Below are positions 15,762 through 24,313 of a stretch of DNA of 51,068 nucleotides, one piece after another. Positions within the stretch are counted from its first letter, which is position 1. Every line of letters starts with the position of its first letter. Origin of the DNA: JAAEQG01 sp023133475. GTDB lineage: Bacteria > Planctomycetota > Phycisphaerae > UBA1845. The stretch spans positions 1 to 51,068 of the forward strand of contig DAOVLE010000005.1 in assembly GCA_030631415.1 (NCBI GenBank). The letters run 5' to 3'. The notes under the pieces were generated by a model that did no database searches, was not told the origin of the DNA, and saw only the letters and a list, made by a program, of their open reading frames with translations. Position numbers and translations under genes: made by a program.

Positions 15762-16799
15762 CTATTCTGTCAGAATCATCTCCGCCCATTCCTCCAGCTC
15801 GTAAAGCGAGATGGTGAAAGATCGGCCGTTCTCAATGCAGATTGAAACTTCGCCGGTGGTGGGGGAGTTCTCGTTGAAGGTAATGGTTATCGCACGAATG
15901 TCGGGGCCGTCCAGCGTGACCGAACCGCTGTAGGGAATAAGCGAGTAGTACTTCTCGATCGAGATCAGAATGTCAGCCATCGAAGTGGACCACTCATAGC
16001 CCTCCTCGGTGATGACGCCGGTGAACTCGGCAATGTTGGTGACATCGCAACAACCGGAGAGCACCGGTTCGTAGGAGCCCCTGCCGTTGCCCTCCGTGCC
16101 GATGGCTTCAGCCCCGGGATACCAGGTCAAGTCCCACATCCCTTCAAACGCCACACCCGGGGCAAGCAACTCGTAACTGAGGTCCACCGTGCCGTCGAGG
16201 GTCTGATCGTTGCAGCTAATGCTGTCAAACTCCAGGGAGATACTCTGGTCCGTGAGGCTGAACGTGCCGGTGGCGCTTCCGGAGCAGACCAGGGTGAAAT
16301 CTTCCTCTTCCATGGTCAAGGCGGTGCAGGGCTCCTCACCGAAGTCGACGGTCAACATGACCGCCCCTTCCGCCAGATCGAGCATGTCGGTCAGCGAAGC
16401 GGTCAACGAGCCGCTTTTGGAGACCTCGGGACAGGTCCCAAACGAGATTTCCCCCGGCACAACTTGCTGGCTGGCGCTGGAGCCGTCGTCGGGCAGATCA
16501 CCGGTGGAATCCTCCGCGACGTCGGTTGCCTGGGCCAACGCCCCGGGTGCGCTGCCGGCTGCCACGATGGCCTTTTTTTCCAAGTCCGTCAGGTTGTCCG
16601 TATCTTCGTCTGGGGTTTGGGTCTGATCGCCGTCGGGGGTATCCGTCTGATCACCGTCGGGGGTATCCGTCTGATCGTCGTCGGTGGTTTGGGTGTCGGT
16701 CGGCGTGGCGGCTCCGCCCCCGCCGGTCGAGCAGCCGATCAATCCCACCGCGAGGGTGACACAAGCAGCCAACCACAGAAATCGTCGCAACATGTCCAT
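15762..16799 (-). CDS. Lipoprotein with acidic Thr/Asp repeat linker
   Basis: 345 residues. A lipoprotein signal peptide ends in LAVGLIGC (Cys23 in the lipobox). A linker of TDTPDGDQ repeats (about 40-70) tethers a C-terminal domain that is rich in Thr, Ser and acidic residues and looks beta-rich (residues 120-345), with several Cys residues. The start ATG at 16799 has AAAGGGA five bases upstream; a second ATG two codons on is also possible. Function unknown. The nucleotide repeat in the linker is a likely site of length variation. Confidence 0.8.
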   Translation of the reverse strand: MDMLRRFLWLAACVTLAVGLIGCSTGGGGAATPTDTQTTDDDQTDTPDGDQTDTPDGDQTQTPDEDTDNLTDLEKKAIVAAGSAPGALAQATDVAEDSTGDLPDDGSSASQQVVPGEISFGTCPEVSKSGSLTASLTDMLDLAEGAVMLTVDFGEEPCTALTMEEEDFTLVCSGSATGTFSLTDQSISLEFDSISCNDQTLDGTVDLSYELLAPGVAFEGMWDLTWYPGAEAIGTEGNGRGSYEPVLSGCCDVTNIAEFTGVITEEGYEWSTSMADILISIEKYYSLIPYSGSVTLDGPDIRAITITFNENSPTTGEVSICIENGRSFTISLYELEEWAEMILTE

Positions 16800-16967
16800 G
16801 TTTGTCCCTTTCTTACTCGATCATGTTTGCCATATCGACACCCTGAATCAGGGCGTTTGGATCGGTACAGGCTCATCCTATCGCACATCCGCTTTATCGG
16901 CTGTTGGAGAAGGCGCCTTCAGTGGGATTATTCAAAAGGCGGTGCAATCATGCCCCATGGGACTTGT

Positions 16968-17221
16968 GTAGGGCGGGTTTTACCCGCCGCGCCATGCTAA
17001 TCCGATCAGTACCGCGACCGTAAGGGAGCGACTAATCCAAGTAATGCCGCTCCCTTACGGTCGCGGTACTGATTGGGGGGTGGCCCATCGCTTTAGCGGT
17101 GGGGGACACGAATGATTCCTCCAAGCATCATCGGACCCCGTAGCGGCTTGGGCGTTTGGATTCGTGTCCCCCACGGCTAAAGCCATGGGCCACCCAGCCC
17201 GGCGGGTGAAACCCGCCCTAC
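16968..17221. repeat. Composite repeat between lipoprotein gene and mutL
   Basis: It includes a GGCGGGT-type palindrome (16968-16988), family B (17007-17071), family A (17073-17199) and a second palindrome (17201-17221). It fills nearly all the space upstream of the lipoprotein gene and downstream of mutL. Confidence 0.9.
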
Positions 17222-17229
17222 GTCTTGGC

Positions 17230-19125
17230 TCACACCCTCTTGAATTGCTTCTCCAGGTCCTTGATGGTGAGCTTGAGGGTGGTGGGGCGGCCGTGGGGGC
17301 AGTTGCTGGATTTCTCGACCAAATATCTCTGGGCGACCAGGGCGTCGATCTCCTCCGATGTGAGCGGGTCGCCGGCTTTGACCGCTGCCTTGCAGGCCAT
17401 CATGTCCAACAACGCATGGATCACCGTTTCAGTGTGGGCCACCTTGCCGTGCTCCTCCTGGTCCTGGAGCTTGTCCAGCAGATCACGCATGAAAGGCCTC
17501 ACGTCGGCATCCTTGAGCAACACCGGAAAGGACTGTATCGCCACCGTGTCGTGCCCGAACGGCGTCACCTCGATGCCGAGCTGATGGAGCAGCTCCCCAT
17601 TCCCCTGCAAAAGAGCTATCTGCTTGGGGGTGACTGCCAGCGTCTCGGGTAGCAGCAGGCGCTGGCTTTCCAGAGGGCCGGAGGTGATGCGCCGGCAGAA
17701 CTGGTTGTATAGCACGCGCTCGTGCAGGGCGTGCTGATCGATAATGAGCATGCCATCGTCCGCCTCGACCACCAGGTATGTGTTGTGCAATTGAATCGCC
17801 CGGGATGGGCGTGTGGTGCCGCAGGTCTGCGGGCTGCCGGAAGGTGCACTGTCCTGGGGAGGATGCGCAGTATCTGCGTACACCGAACGCCACAGTTCCG
17901 TGCCATCGGCAGGCGTCGATCCGCCGGGCGCGGCATATCGAGCAGTGCCGCCGCTACCCGGAGCGCCGCCTCCGTCCCCCGCCGCCTCTCGCGGAGGGCC
18001 GGCATCGGCAAACGCCGCCGGGGCGGAATCCCCCACAACAGGTTCAGCCGAGCGCAGCAGGTCAGCCATCTGGTGGCGGACGGCGATTGGGTCTTTATGC
18101 GTGTCTGTTTGTTGAGGCTGGAGTGTCGGGGTGAGGTCGGTTTGCAGAAAAGTGTCCCGAAAGGCTGCCAGCACCTGCGAATGGATCAGGCTGGATTCGC
18201 GCCAGCGCACTTCGATCTTGGTCGGATGTACGTTGACGTCTACGTTTTCGGGGGCGACGGTGAGGAACAGGAAGTAGACCGGCTGACGATCATGCTCCAT
18301 CAGGCCTCGGTACGCTTCGCGGACGGCATGCTGGACGAAGCGGTCGCGGACATATCGCCCGTTGACGAAGATGTATTGCCATGACGTGGTCGAACGTGAG
18401 CGGATCGGCGGGGCGGCGTATCCCTCGATGACCAGGTCCCGCTCCTGACGCTCGATGAGGATCAGTTCGCCGGCGAGTTCCGCTCCGTAAAGGCTTCCGA
18501 TGCGCTCGCGGATGCTCTGCCCGGCAGGAAAGTTGTGGACCGCCCGAACGTTGTTGATCAGTTCAAGCCCGACGTCCGGGAACCCCAGCGCCAGGCGGGC
18601 GAACTGTTCGTTGACGTGCCCGGTTTCGGTGGACCGGGTGCGGAGGAACTTTCGGCGGGCCGGCACGTTGAAGAAGAGGTCTCGCACCTCGACGGTGGTG
18701 CCCTCGGGGCAGCCTGCCGCCCCTGAAGTCCGGACCTCTTCCCCGGATACGGTAATCTGGTGCCCTTCGATGGTGCCGCGTTTGCGGGAGGTGATGCGCA
18801 AGTTGGACACCGCGCCGATGCTGGCAAGGGCTTCACCGCGAAAGCCCATGCTGACCACGGAATAGAGGTCTGCTTCGCAGGACAGCTTGCTGGTGGCATG
18901 GGGGGTGATTGCCAGGTGCAGGTCTTCGGCGGTCATGCCCTCACCGTCGTCGGCGATGCGGATGAGTTGTTTTCCGCCGTCCTCGATGGTGATAGCCACC
19001 CGGCCGGCACCGGCGTCGATGGAGTTTTCCACCAGTTCCTTGACCACGCTCGCCGGGCGTTCGACCACCTCACCGGCGGCGATCTGGTTGATCAGCAGAT
19101 CGGGAAGTACACGAATCTTGCTCAT
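17230..19125 (-). CDS. mutL: DNA mismatch repair protein MutL
   Basis: About 631 residues. N-terminal GHKL ATPase: IAAGEVVERPASVVKELVEN, DNGxG-type loop RIADDGEGMTAEDL and GFRGEALASIG. A Pro/Gly/Ala-rich linker (about residues 350-430) leads to the C-terminal dimerisation/endonuclease domain: IIDQHALHERVLYNQF, ACKAAVKAGDPLT and NCPHGRPT. The endonuclease motif DQHA-x2-E-x4-E is nearly kept, but the final Glu position is Asn (VLYNQ). The open frame extends to 19281 through a repeat; the ATG at 19125 (MSKIRVLPDLLINQIAAGEV) is the normal start. MutL is also the factor that cooperates with Vsr in E. coli, and vsr lies in the same window. No mutS seen here. Confidence 0.95.
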   Translation of the reverse strand: MSKIRVLPDLLINQIAAGEVVERPASVVKELVENSIDAGAGRVAITIEDGGKQLIRIADDGEGMTAEDLHLAITPHATSKLSCEADLYSVVSMGFRGEALASIGAVSNLRITSRKRGTIEGHQITVSGEEVRTSGAAGCPEGTTVEVRDLFFNVPARRKFLRTRSTETGHVNEQFARLALGFPDVGLELINNVRAVHNFPAGQSIRERIGSLYGAELAGELILIERQERDLVIEGYAAPPIRSRSTTSWQYIFVNGRYVRDRFVQHAVREAYRGLMEHDRQPVYFLFLTVAPENVDVNVHPTKIEVRWRESSLIHSQVLAAFRDTFLQTDLTPTLQPQQTDTHKDPIAVRHQMADLLRSAEPVVGDSAPAAFADAGPPREAAGDGGGAPGSGGTARYAAPGGSTPADGTELWRSVYADTAHPPQDSAPSGSPQTCGTTRPSRAIQLHNTYLVVEADDGMLIIDQHALHERVLYNQFCRRITSGPLESQRLLLPETLAVTPKQIALLQGNGELLHQLGIEVTPFGHDTVAIQSFPVLLKDADVRPFMRDLLDKLQDQEEHGKVAHTETVIHALLDMMACKAAVKAGDPLTSEEIDALVAQRYLVEKSSNCPHGRPTTLKLTIKDLEKQFKRV

Positions 19126-19376
19126 GGACGACACCAAACTCTTTAGGGCCACTCGTCCGGGACATTTGTGCCATTCAAGCAAAGTATAATCAGTCGCAGA
19201 TGGGCCGGCAAACGCACGCAGAGAATGGAGAATGGAGAATGGAGAAAATGGAAAGGCAGGAGACATCGCCATTGTGTGCACACGCGGGTGCTTAGTTGTA
19301 GGGTGGGTGTTCGAACCGTCCGAAGCCGTTTGGCCGTTCGTGGCGGCGTTCCTACATTCACCAAGGCTACATATCG
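19126..19376. other. Intergenic stretch with purine-rich repeat tract
   Basis: It holds an AGAATGGAGAATGGAGAATG tract (about 19222-19262), also found near 40640. No gene seen; the mutL upstream region lies here. Confidence 0.6.
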
Positions 19377-19601
19377 TTACCGGGTCTGTCTTGACCGGAC
19401 CTCTCGGACCGCCGACAGAATGTCTGATGTTGTCGCTTTGGTCTTGACGCCGACAACATCAAAAGGCGATCCGGATCGGTGTTGAGGCACTATAGCGAAC
19501 ACCTCCCCGCAACGTCTGCGGATCACGACGTCTTCGGTCTTGGCGCGATTCAGGACTTGCGAGAGATTCTGCCGTGCTTGTGAGTATGTATAGACTTTCA
19601 T
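19377..19601 (-). CDS. Phd/YefM-type antitoxin
   Basis: 74 residues. The N-terminal part (YSQARQNLSQVLNRAKTEDV then VIRRR) matches the Phd/YefM DNA-binding fold, followed by a short tail that would wrap the toxin. It starts at ATG 19601, overlapping the toxin stop as ATGA. It is therefore encoded after the toxin, the reverse of the usual antitoxin-first order. Expected to neutralise the PIN toxin and repress the shared promoter. Confidence 0.85.
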   Translation of the reverse strand: MKVYTYSQARQNLSQVLNRAKTEDVVIRRRCGEVFAIVPQHRSGSPFDVVGVKTKATTSDILSAVREVRSRQTR

Positions 19602-19993
19602 GTTTGCTCCACAACTCCGATTTCCAATTGCTTCGCAGCCTGCTTCATGCCCCGGTCAAGCGTTAGCAGCGAGCATCGTGTTTCAAGGGCACATTGTAAG
19701 AAGTAGGCGTCATAGGCATAAATGCCTAAGCGTCCAGCCAGGACAAGAGCCGCTCGGACGTCGATATCCACCAGTTCGACGGAAACACCGGCGACCGCAT
19801 CCCATATGTCCGGTAGCTGCCTGGCCAGTACGACTTTTCTCTTGGCCAGCGCCGACAGAGCGTTTCCAATTTCGTACGGCAAGACCGCCGGAGCCGCCAG
19901 ATCATGCCCCTCGGTCACCTGGATGAGCCAGGTTTTCTCTGGTTCATTCAGCGCCACCGCCAGAAATGTATTCGTGTCCGCCACGTACTTCAT
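19598..19993 (-). CDS. PIN-domain ribonuclease toxin (VapC-like)
   Basis: 131 residues. Acidic active-site residues of the PIN fold are visible: Asp6 in YVADTNTFL, Glu in LPYEIGNAL, Asp in YAYDAYFLQ and Asp in LLTLDRGM. Members cleave RNA, often tRNA or rRNA. The open frame extends to 20029, but the ATG at 19993 matches the PIN N-terminus and lies at the predicted transcription start of a near-consensus promoter, so the mRNA is probably leaderless. Partner is the Phd-like antitoxin that overlaps its stop. Confidence 0.88.
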   Translation of the reverse strand: MKYVADTNTFLAVALNEPEKTWLIQVTEGHDLAAPAVLPYEIGNALSALAKRKVVLARQLPDIWDAVAGVSVELVDIDVRAALVLAGRLGIYAYDAYFLQCALETRCSLLTLDRGMKQAAKQLEIGVVEQT

Positions 19994-19995
19994 GC

Positions 19996-20007
19996 GTACA
20001 ATTGTAC
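19996..20007. promoter_or_regulatory. Operator palindrome of the toxin-antitoxin operon
   Basis: GTACAATTGTAC is a perfect 12-bp palindrome that covers the -10 hexamer and ends two bases before the toxin ATG. Its position fits autorepression by the Phd-type antitoxin. Confidence 0.7.
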
Positions 20008-20029
20008 ATATCGGAAGGCTTTTTGTCAA
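20001..20029 (-). promoter_or_regulatory. Sigma-70-type promoter of the toxin-antitoxin operon
   Basis: On the minus strand: -35 TTGACA (20024-20029), 17-bp spacer, -10 TACAAT (20001-20006). The predicted start point is at about 19994, next to the toxin ATG at 19993. Confidence 0.8.
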
Positions 20030-20120
20030 TATCGAAGCAACTGGACACGGTTAGAACTTTTTGTGGCGCAGGCCGCGAGACTGCCCGGCCGGGTTGCCGA
20101 AGCGTTACTGGCGGCGGGTG

Positions 20121-20256
20121 GCGGGTGGCGGGTGGCATGGTCCACGTTTACGTGGCCATGCAGAGGGCAGATGACGTGATGGAAAGACCAAACGTGCCAG
20201 GGCTGCCCAGAACATCCTCACGCAATACATGCCCACGCAAGCGTGGGCATGGCACC
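20121..20256. repeat. 136-bp dispersed repeat, family C (copy 1)
   Basis: It starts GCGGGTGGCGGGTGGCATGG and ends GCGTGGGCATGGCACC. A second copy at 41701-41836 has the same length and about five differences. The ends contain related hairpins (CCACG...CGTGG and CCCACG...CGTGGG). It lies between the toxin-antitoxin pair and the restriction-modification pair. A short open frame inside it is conserved only because the repeat is. Confidence 0.9.
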
Positions 20257-20411
20257 TGGCATCCGGCACCCGGCATTACTGGTTGCCTGATATAGGCTTA
20301 CCGTGATCGGAGCATGTGGGTCCCGCCGTTTGTGGGCGGGGCCACCGTCGCGGCCTTTCCATGTCCCGATCAAAATGTTAACATGAGACCCGTTGGGGTA
20401 ACGAGGTGGTG

Positions 20412-23400
20412 ATGGCAGGACAACAGCATGGCACACTCCTGGATAAGCTTGGCCTAGCCAATCGTCGCCCACCGGAGTTGTTCCGCTCCGATAACGACGT
20501 CGCCAAAGCTCCTCCAAGTGGCTACACGCACGTCTTGCGCCGCACATGGGAGAGTTTCGACGGGCTGATCGCCGTGCTGGCAGTCCGCCGCCGGCCGACT
20601 GTCTTCCTCCAGGAGTGCGCCGACAACGCCCGAATTACGGCGCGCCAACAGCAGAGTTTTTGGAGTCAAGGCATTGCGCCGCTACTTGTTCGTCTCTCAC
20701 CGAGCGATATCCACGTCTACACCGGCCTCCGCACGCCGGCTCTGGACGATAACGACGTTGACGACAACGAGCGTTTGGTAGAGACGTTTCAGGGAGCGGC
20801 GCGACTATTGGAGCTGAGGGACTTCCTGCGCTCCGTCGAAGCCGGCACCGTCTACGGGCGATACGCAAGTCACTTCGATCCCACACAGGCTGTCGATCAG
20901 CGTCTCGTGCGGAACCTCCGTGACGCACGAGAACTGATGTCATCCGGGACCAAACGCCCGGAACTCGCCAGCATTCACCGCATACTCGGCCGAATACTGT
21001 TTACATGCTACCTCGAGGCCCGCAAGGCCTTGGTAGGGGAGGATTTTGGCTGGCTGGGCGCCGGGGCGGCCCCGAGCTTCCGGCAGGTCTTGTCGCTGTC
21101 TGATCCCGGCGCAGTGCGCGAGGCATTGTGCAAGCTGTTTGGGCGCCTCAGGCGGGATTTCCGTGGTGACCTGTTTGTCGAAGCAGAGTTGCAGCACGAC
21201 TTGGAGAGTCTGCGCGACAGCGACATCGGCGTGCTGGGTGAGCTGGTTTCCGGGACGGAACTCCCCACTGGCCAGACGGTGTTGCCATTCTATGTATATG
21301 ATTTCAGCGTGATCCCTATCGAGACAATCAGCGCTGTCTACGAAGACTTTATTCGCGCCGAAGACCCGAAAGCCCAGCGACACACCGGTGCATATTACAC
21401 GCCGCCGAAACTCGTCGAGTTCACGTGCGATCTTGCGACCGAGGAAGAACCCGATCTGAGCGGCAAGCAGGTATTGGATCCCGCTTGTGGGTCGGGCGTG
21501 TTTCTGGTCTCCGCATTCAATCGCATGGCTGAAGCTTGGTGTCGTCAGCATCCCACCGCGAGGAATGGGACGCGTGCGCAGGCATTGGCGCGGATCCTGC
21601 GAGAGCAAATCTGTGGCGTCGATTCCAGCTTGATCGCGTGCCAGGCAACGTGCTTTAGCCTGTACATGGCGATGCTCGATTTCCTTCAACCACCGGAAAT
21701 CCGTAGACTCCCAGAACGGCTGCCAGACCTGCTATTGAACGGCGATCAGGGCGTGAGCGAGAATGGGCCGCGGACGGTCATTTGTGCCGACTTCTTGTCG
21801 TCCCCCCCTGTCCTCGAATCGCGCCGCTTTGACTTAATCTTGGGAAACCCACCATGGGTATCGCGGGAAAAACTGAGGGAGAACGCAACGCTTGACATGT
21901 CCATGTGCCAATGGGAAGGACGGCATCCCTCGGCTGAGTATCCCGTTCCCGCTCGGCAGGTCGCCTGTGCGTTCATGTGGGAGGCTGCTCCGTACCTGAC
22001 GCCATCAGGACATGCCTGCCTATTGTTACCCGCCGGCGTCCTGATTGGGGACCAGACGAACGCGTTCCAAGCAAGATGGTTCAAACAGTACCGGGTCGAG
22101 AAAGTTGCACATCTGTCGGACCTCCGTTTCTTTCTTTTTCCAGGGTCAATCCACCCGACAGTCGCATTGCGCTTTGCGGCCGAACCGCCGAGAGACAATC
22201 ACCGCGTGGAATACCTTACCCCCAAGGCAAGCCACGCAACGCTGAACGACAACGTGCTGGCAGTCGAGCCGGACGACCGTAAGTCCGTCGCCCTGGCGGA
22301 AGTCCTGAGAAGTGCGAGCCGAGATGAAGCCGCAACATGCTGGCTCAGCTACAACTGGGCGTCCCCGCGCGATCGGGAGTTCCTGTCACGCCTGCTCGAG
22401 TTGCCGCCGCTCAGCAACCTCGCGGGCGAACCCAACGAGAATAAGCGTTGGATCAAAGGGCAGGGCTTCCAGCCAAGGGGTGCACAAGAGAAGCTCAAGG
22501 AGCCCAAGAAGCCGTTTTGGAGCGATGACCATCTTTTCCTGGACGCAAAGCAGAGCTTTGATCTGTTGCTTGCCCCCGAGCAAGCCAAAACGGTGGACCC
22601 GGGCATTACAGAGCTGCGCCGTGCACCTGATGAACGGTTGTTCAAGGCACCGCTCGTCGTTTTCAACCAAGGTTTCACAAAAACTGCGTTCTCACCGTTC
22701 GATGTAGTGTTCAAGCACGCGATTCAAGCTGTGTCCGGCCTAGAGCGAGATGCAGACCTGTTGAAGTTCTTAGCAGCATCGTTTCTCTCGCCTTTAGCCA
22801 AATACTTCGTATTTCACATGACGTCCAGGGGGATTTACCGGGAGCGTGCTCTTTTTGACGAGATTCTGCGCTTCCCGTTCCCATTGCCAGAAGACTCTCC
22901 TTGTCAAAACGCCGACAGAGTGATTCTCGCCGCGTCGGAGGTCTTTGCTCGTGTGAGCAAGGACAAGAGGTTCGGTAAACTCGGCCACGTGCAACTCATC
23001 AGCGGCGCGAAGCAGAAGCTGACAGAGCACGTCTACTCTTACTTCGACGTCAACAAGGAGGAACGGGTCTTGATCGAGGATACGGTGGACGTTCTTCAGA
23101 AAAGCGCCACACCAAGACACAAATCAAATGTACCAACGCTTGCAACGCCGACCGCAGACGATCGAGAGCGTTATGCGACAACTCTGTTGGATTCACTTCA
23201 TGTGTGGGCTGGCGATACTGGCGATCGACTCGGTGCTCGCTGCGTTCTGTCTGAGAAGGCTGGCGTGGCTGTCCTCACGGTTTCACGGAGACAAAGCGCA
23301 CAGGCGTACTGTGAGGCGATCTCCTCCAAGGAGCTTGACACCGTGTTGTCGAGGCTTCGGGAGATTTCGCCGGAGCGCTACGGCAGTCTCGTGTACCTGC

Positions 23401-23546
23401 GGAATCTCGCCGTCCTTGAACAAGATCGGATGCACATCGTCAAGCCATTGACCATGCGCTTTTGGCTACGGTCGGCGGCGCTGAACGATGCCGACGCGGC
23501 TGCCGCCCATTTGCTCACGCATCACCAGCGGAGGGCTCGTGCATGA
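20412..23546 (+). CDS. N6-adenine DNA methyltransferase, large (restriction-modification)
   Basis: About 1,044 residues. The central methyltransferase has RHTGAYYTPPKLVEF, the AdoMet loop VLDPACGSGVFLVSAF (about 354-369) and the catalytic LILGNPPW (about 477-484), as in gamma-class N6-adenine enzymes of type I, IIG and related systems. The N-terminal 320 residues are helical and unassigned; the C-terminal half (residues 620-1040) probably holds target recognition. It is too long for a plain HsdM. The start is ATG 20412, five bases after GAGG; the frame opens two GTG codons earlier. Its TGA stop overlaps the next gene, a PD-(D/E)XK protein. It has none of the BREX or DISARM partner genes nearby, so a stand-alone two-gene restriction-modification unit is the best reading. 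Confidence 0.88.
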   Translation: MAGQQHGTLLDKLGLANRRPPELFRSDNDVAKAPPSGYTHVLRRTWESFDGLIAVLAVRRRPTVFLQECADNARITARQQQSFWSQGIAPLLVRLSPSDIHVYTGLRTPALDDNDVDDNERLVETFQGAARLLELRDFLRSVEAGTVYGRYASHFDPTQAVDQRLVRNLRDARELMSSGTKRPELASIHRILGRILFTCYLEARKALVGEDFGWLGAGAAPSFRQVLSLSDPGAVREALCKLFGRLRRDFRGDLFVEAELQHDLESLRDSDIGVLGELVSGTELPTGQTVLPFYVYDFSVIPIETISAVYEDFIRAEDPKAQRHTGAYYTPPKLVEFTCDLATEEEPDLSGKQVLDPACGSGVFLVSAFNRMAEAWCRQHPTARNGTRAQALARILREQICGVDSSLIACQATCFSLYMAMLDFLQPPEIRRLPERLPDLLLNGDQGVSENGPRTVICADFLSSPPVLESRRFDLILGNPPWVSREKLRENATLDMSMCQWEGRHPSAEYPVPARQVACAFMWEAAPYLTPSGHACLLLPAGVLIGDQTNAFQARWFKQYRVEKVAHLSDLRFFLFPGSIHPTVALRFAAEPPRDNHRVEYLTPKASHATLNDNVLAVEPDDRKSVALAEVLRSASRDEAATCWLSYNWASPRDREFLSRLLELPPLSNLAGEPNENKRWIKGQGFQPRGAQEKLKEPKKPFWSDDHLFLDAKQSFDLLLAPEQAKTVDPGITELRRAPDERLFKAPLVVFNQGFTKTAFSPFDVVFKHAIQAVSGLERDADLLKFLAASFLSPLAKYFVFHMTSRGIYRERALFDEILRFPFPLPEDSPCQNADRVILAASEVFARVSKDKRFGKLGHVQLISGAKQKLTEHVYSYFDVNKEERVLIEDTVDVLQKSATPRHKSNVPTLATPTADDRERYATTLLDSLHVWAGDTGDRLGARCVLSEKAGVAVLTVSRRQSAQAYCEAISSKELDTVLSRLREISPERYGSLVYLRNLAVLEQDRMHIVKPLTMRFWLRSAALNDADAAAAHLLTHHQRRARA

Positions 23547-24196
23547 GGATTGACGGGGAGGCTCCCGAACTCTTTGACGTGCTCTTTCCTCAGGGACTTG
23601 TACCGCAGATCCTCAAGCTCATTGTCGACACGTGGCGGATGTTTCGACGGCCGGACGATGACGAAGACGAACCGAAGATCACGAATCGGTTCGTGCTCGC
23701 GCTACAGACGGAGCGCCGGCGCCGAGGTGCTCGGTTTCGCGTCGAGCCACATACGAAAGACGTCGAGCATCTCGACCCTGCGACTGGCCGGGGCTATGTC
23801 GAGATCGACATATGCATCCCGCACGGTTATGACAACCGGTGCTACTTCGGTATTGAAGCGAAGAAGCTCAACGTGAAGGTCTCGGGTGGAGGCCGACAAT
23901 CGAAAGCTGGCGAGTACGCGGGGCCTGATGGGATGGGGTGCTTTGTGAGTGGCCGTTACGCACCGCACCAAGGCGAAGGTGCGATGATAGGGTACGTCAT
24001 GGACGGGAATTGCGAAAACGCAAAGAAAAGCATCTCTGCCGCCATCAACAAACGTGCCAGTGAGCTGCATGTGCCCAATCCGCACCCGCTGGCCCCCGCA
24101 CGCCACTTGCCCGATAATCCGGACGCCTTCGAGACCGAGCATGATCTGCCCGAGCGCGACAAGTTCACACTACATCACGTCTTGCTGGCAGCCTAA
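23543..24196 (+). CDS. Putative PD-(D/E)XK restriction nuclease partner
   Basis: 217 residues. A candidate catalytic core is visible: Asp89 in YVEIDICIP and Glu105-x-Lys107 in YFGIEAKKL, the spacing and context of PD-(D/E)XK nucleases. An upstream Glu/Arg helix (LALQTERRRRG) could contribute. The ATG at 23543 overlaps the methyltransferase stop as ATGA and is preceded by GGAGGG; the longer frame from 23462 is not supported. Translational coupling to an N6-methyltransferase suggests the restriction subunit of the same system. No family name is offered; the assignment is from the motif and context only. Confidence 0.75.
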   Translation: MRIDGEAPELFDVLFPQGLVPQILKLIVDTWRMFRRPDDDEDEPKITNRFVLALQTERRRRGARFRVEPHTKDVEHLDPATGRGYVEIDICIPHGYDNRCYFGIEAKKLNVKVSGGGRQSKAGEYAGPDGMGCFVSGRYAPHQGEGAMIGYVMDGNCENAKKSISAAINKRASELHVPNPHPLAPARHLPDNPDAFETEHDLPERDKFTLHHVLLAA

Positions 24197-24238
24197 CCCT
24201 TGCGAACCCGCTTCCGTGCAAGAGCATCGTGCATCGAA

Positions 24239-24313
24239 TCGGGGCGACTGGATTCGAACCAGCGACCTCTGCGTCCCGAACGCAGCGCTCTAACCATGCT
24301 GAGCTACGCCCCG
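24239..24313 (-). tRNA. tRNA-Pro (anticodon CGG)
   Basis: 75 bases. Acceptor stem CGGGGCG / CGCCCCG, D arm with GTAGCTCAGC...TTAGAGC, anticodon stem-loop CTGCG-TTCGGGA-CGCAG with anticodon CGG, and T arm GCTGG-TTCGAATC-CAGTC. The C1-G72 first pair is typical of bacterial tRNA-Pro. CCA is not encoded. It lies 42 bp past the nuclease gene, a common position for mobile-island ends; no duplicated 3' end (att site) was seen in the window. Confidence 0.95.

Noticed and set aside
20112..20300. Short frames beginning MVHVYVAMQRADDVMERPN (and the counterpart at 41705)
   Set aside because: Both frames lie in the 136-bp dispersed repeat; similarity reflects the repeat, and there is no ribosome-binding site or codon signature.
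20412..24196. BREX or DISARM locus
   Set aside because: A large N6-methyltransferase is present, but no PglZ phosphatase, BrxC/BrxL ATPase, DrmA/DrmB helicase or similar partner gene is nearby.
24239..24313. Integrated element with att sites at tRNA-Pro
   Set aside because: No integrase gene and no second copy of the tRNA 3' end was found within the window, so only the position is suggestive.
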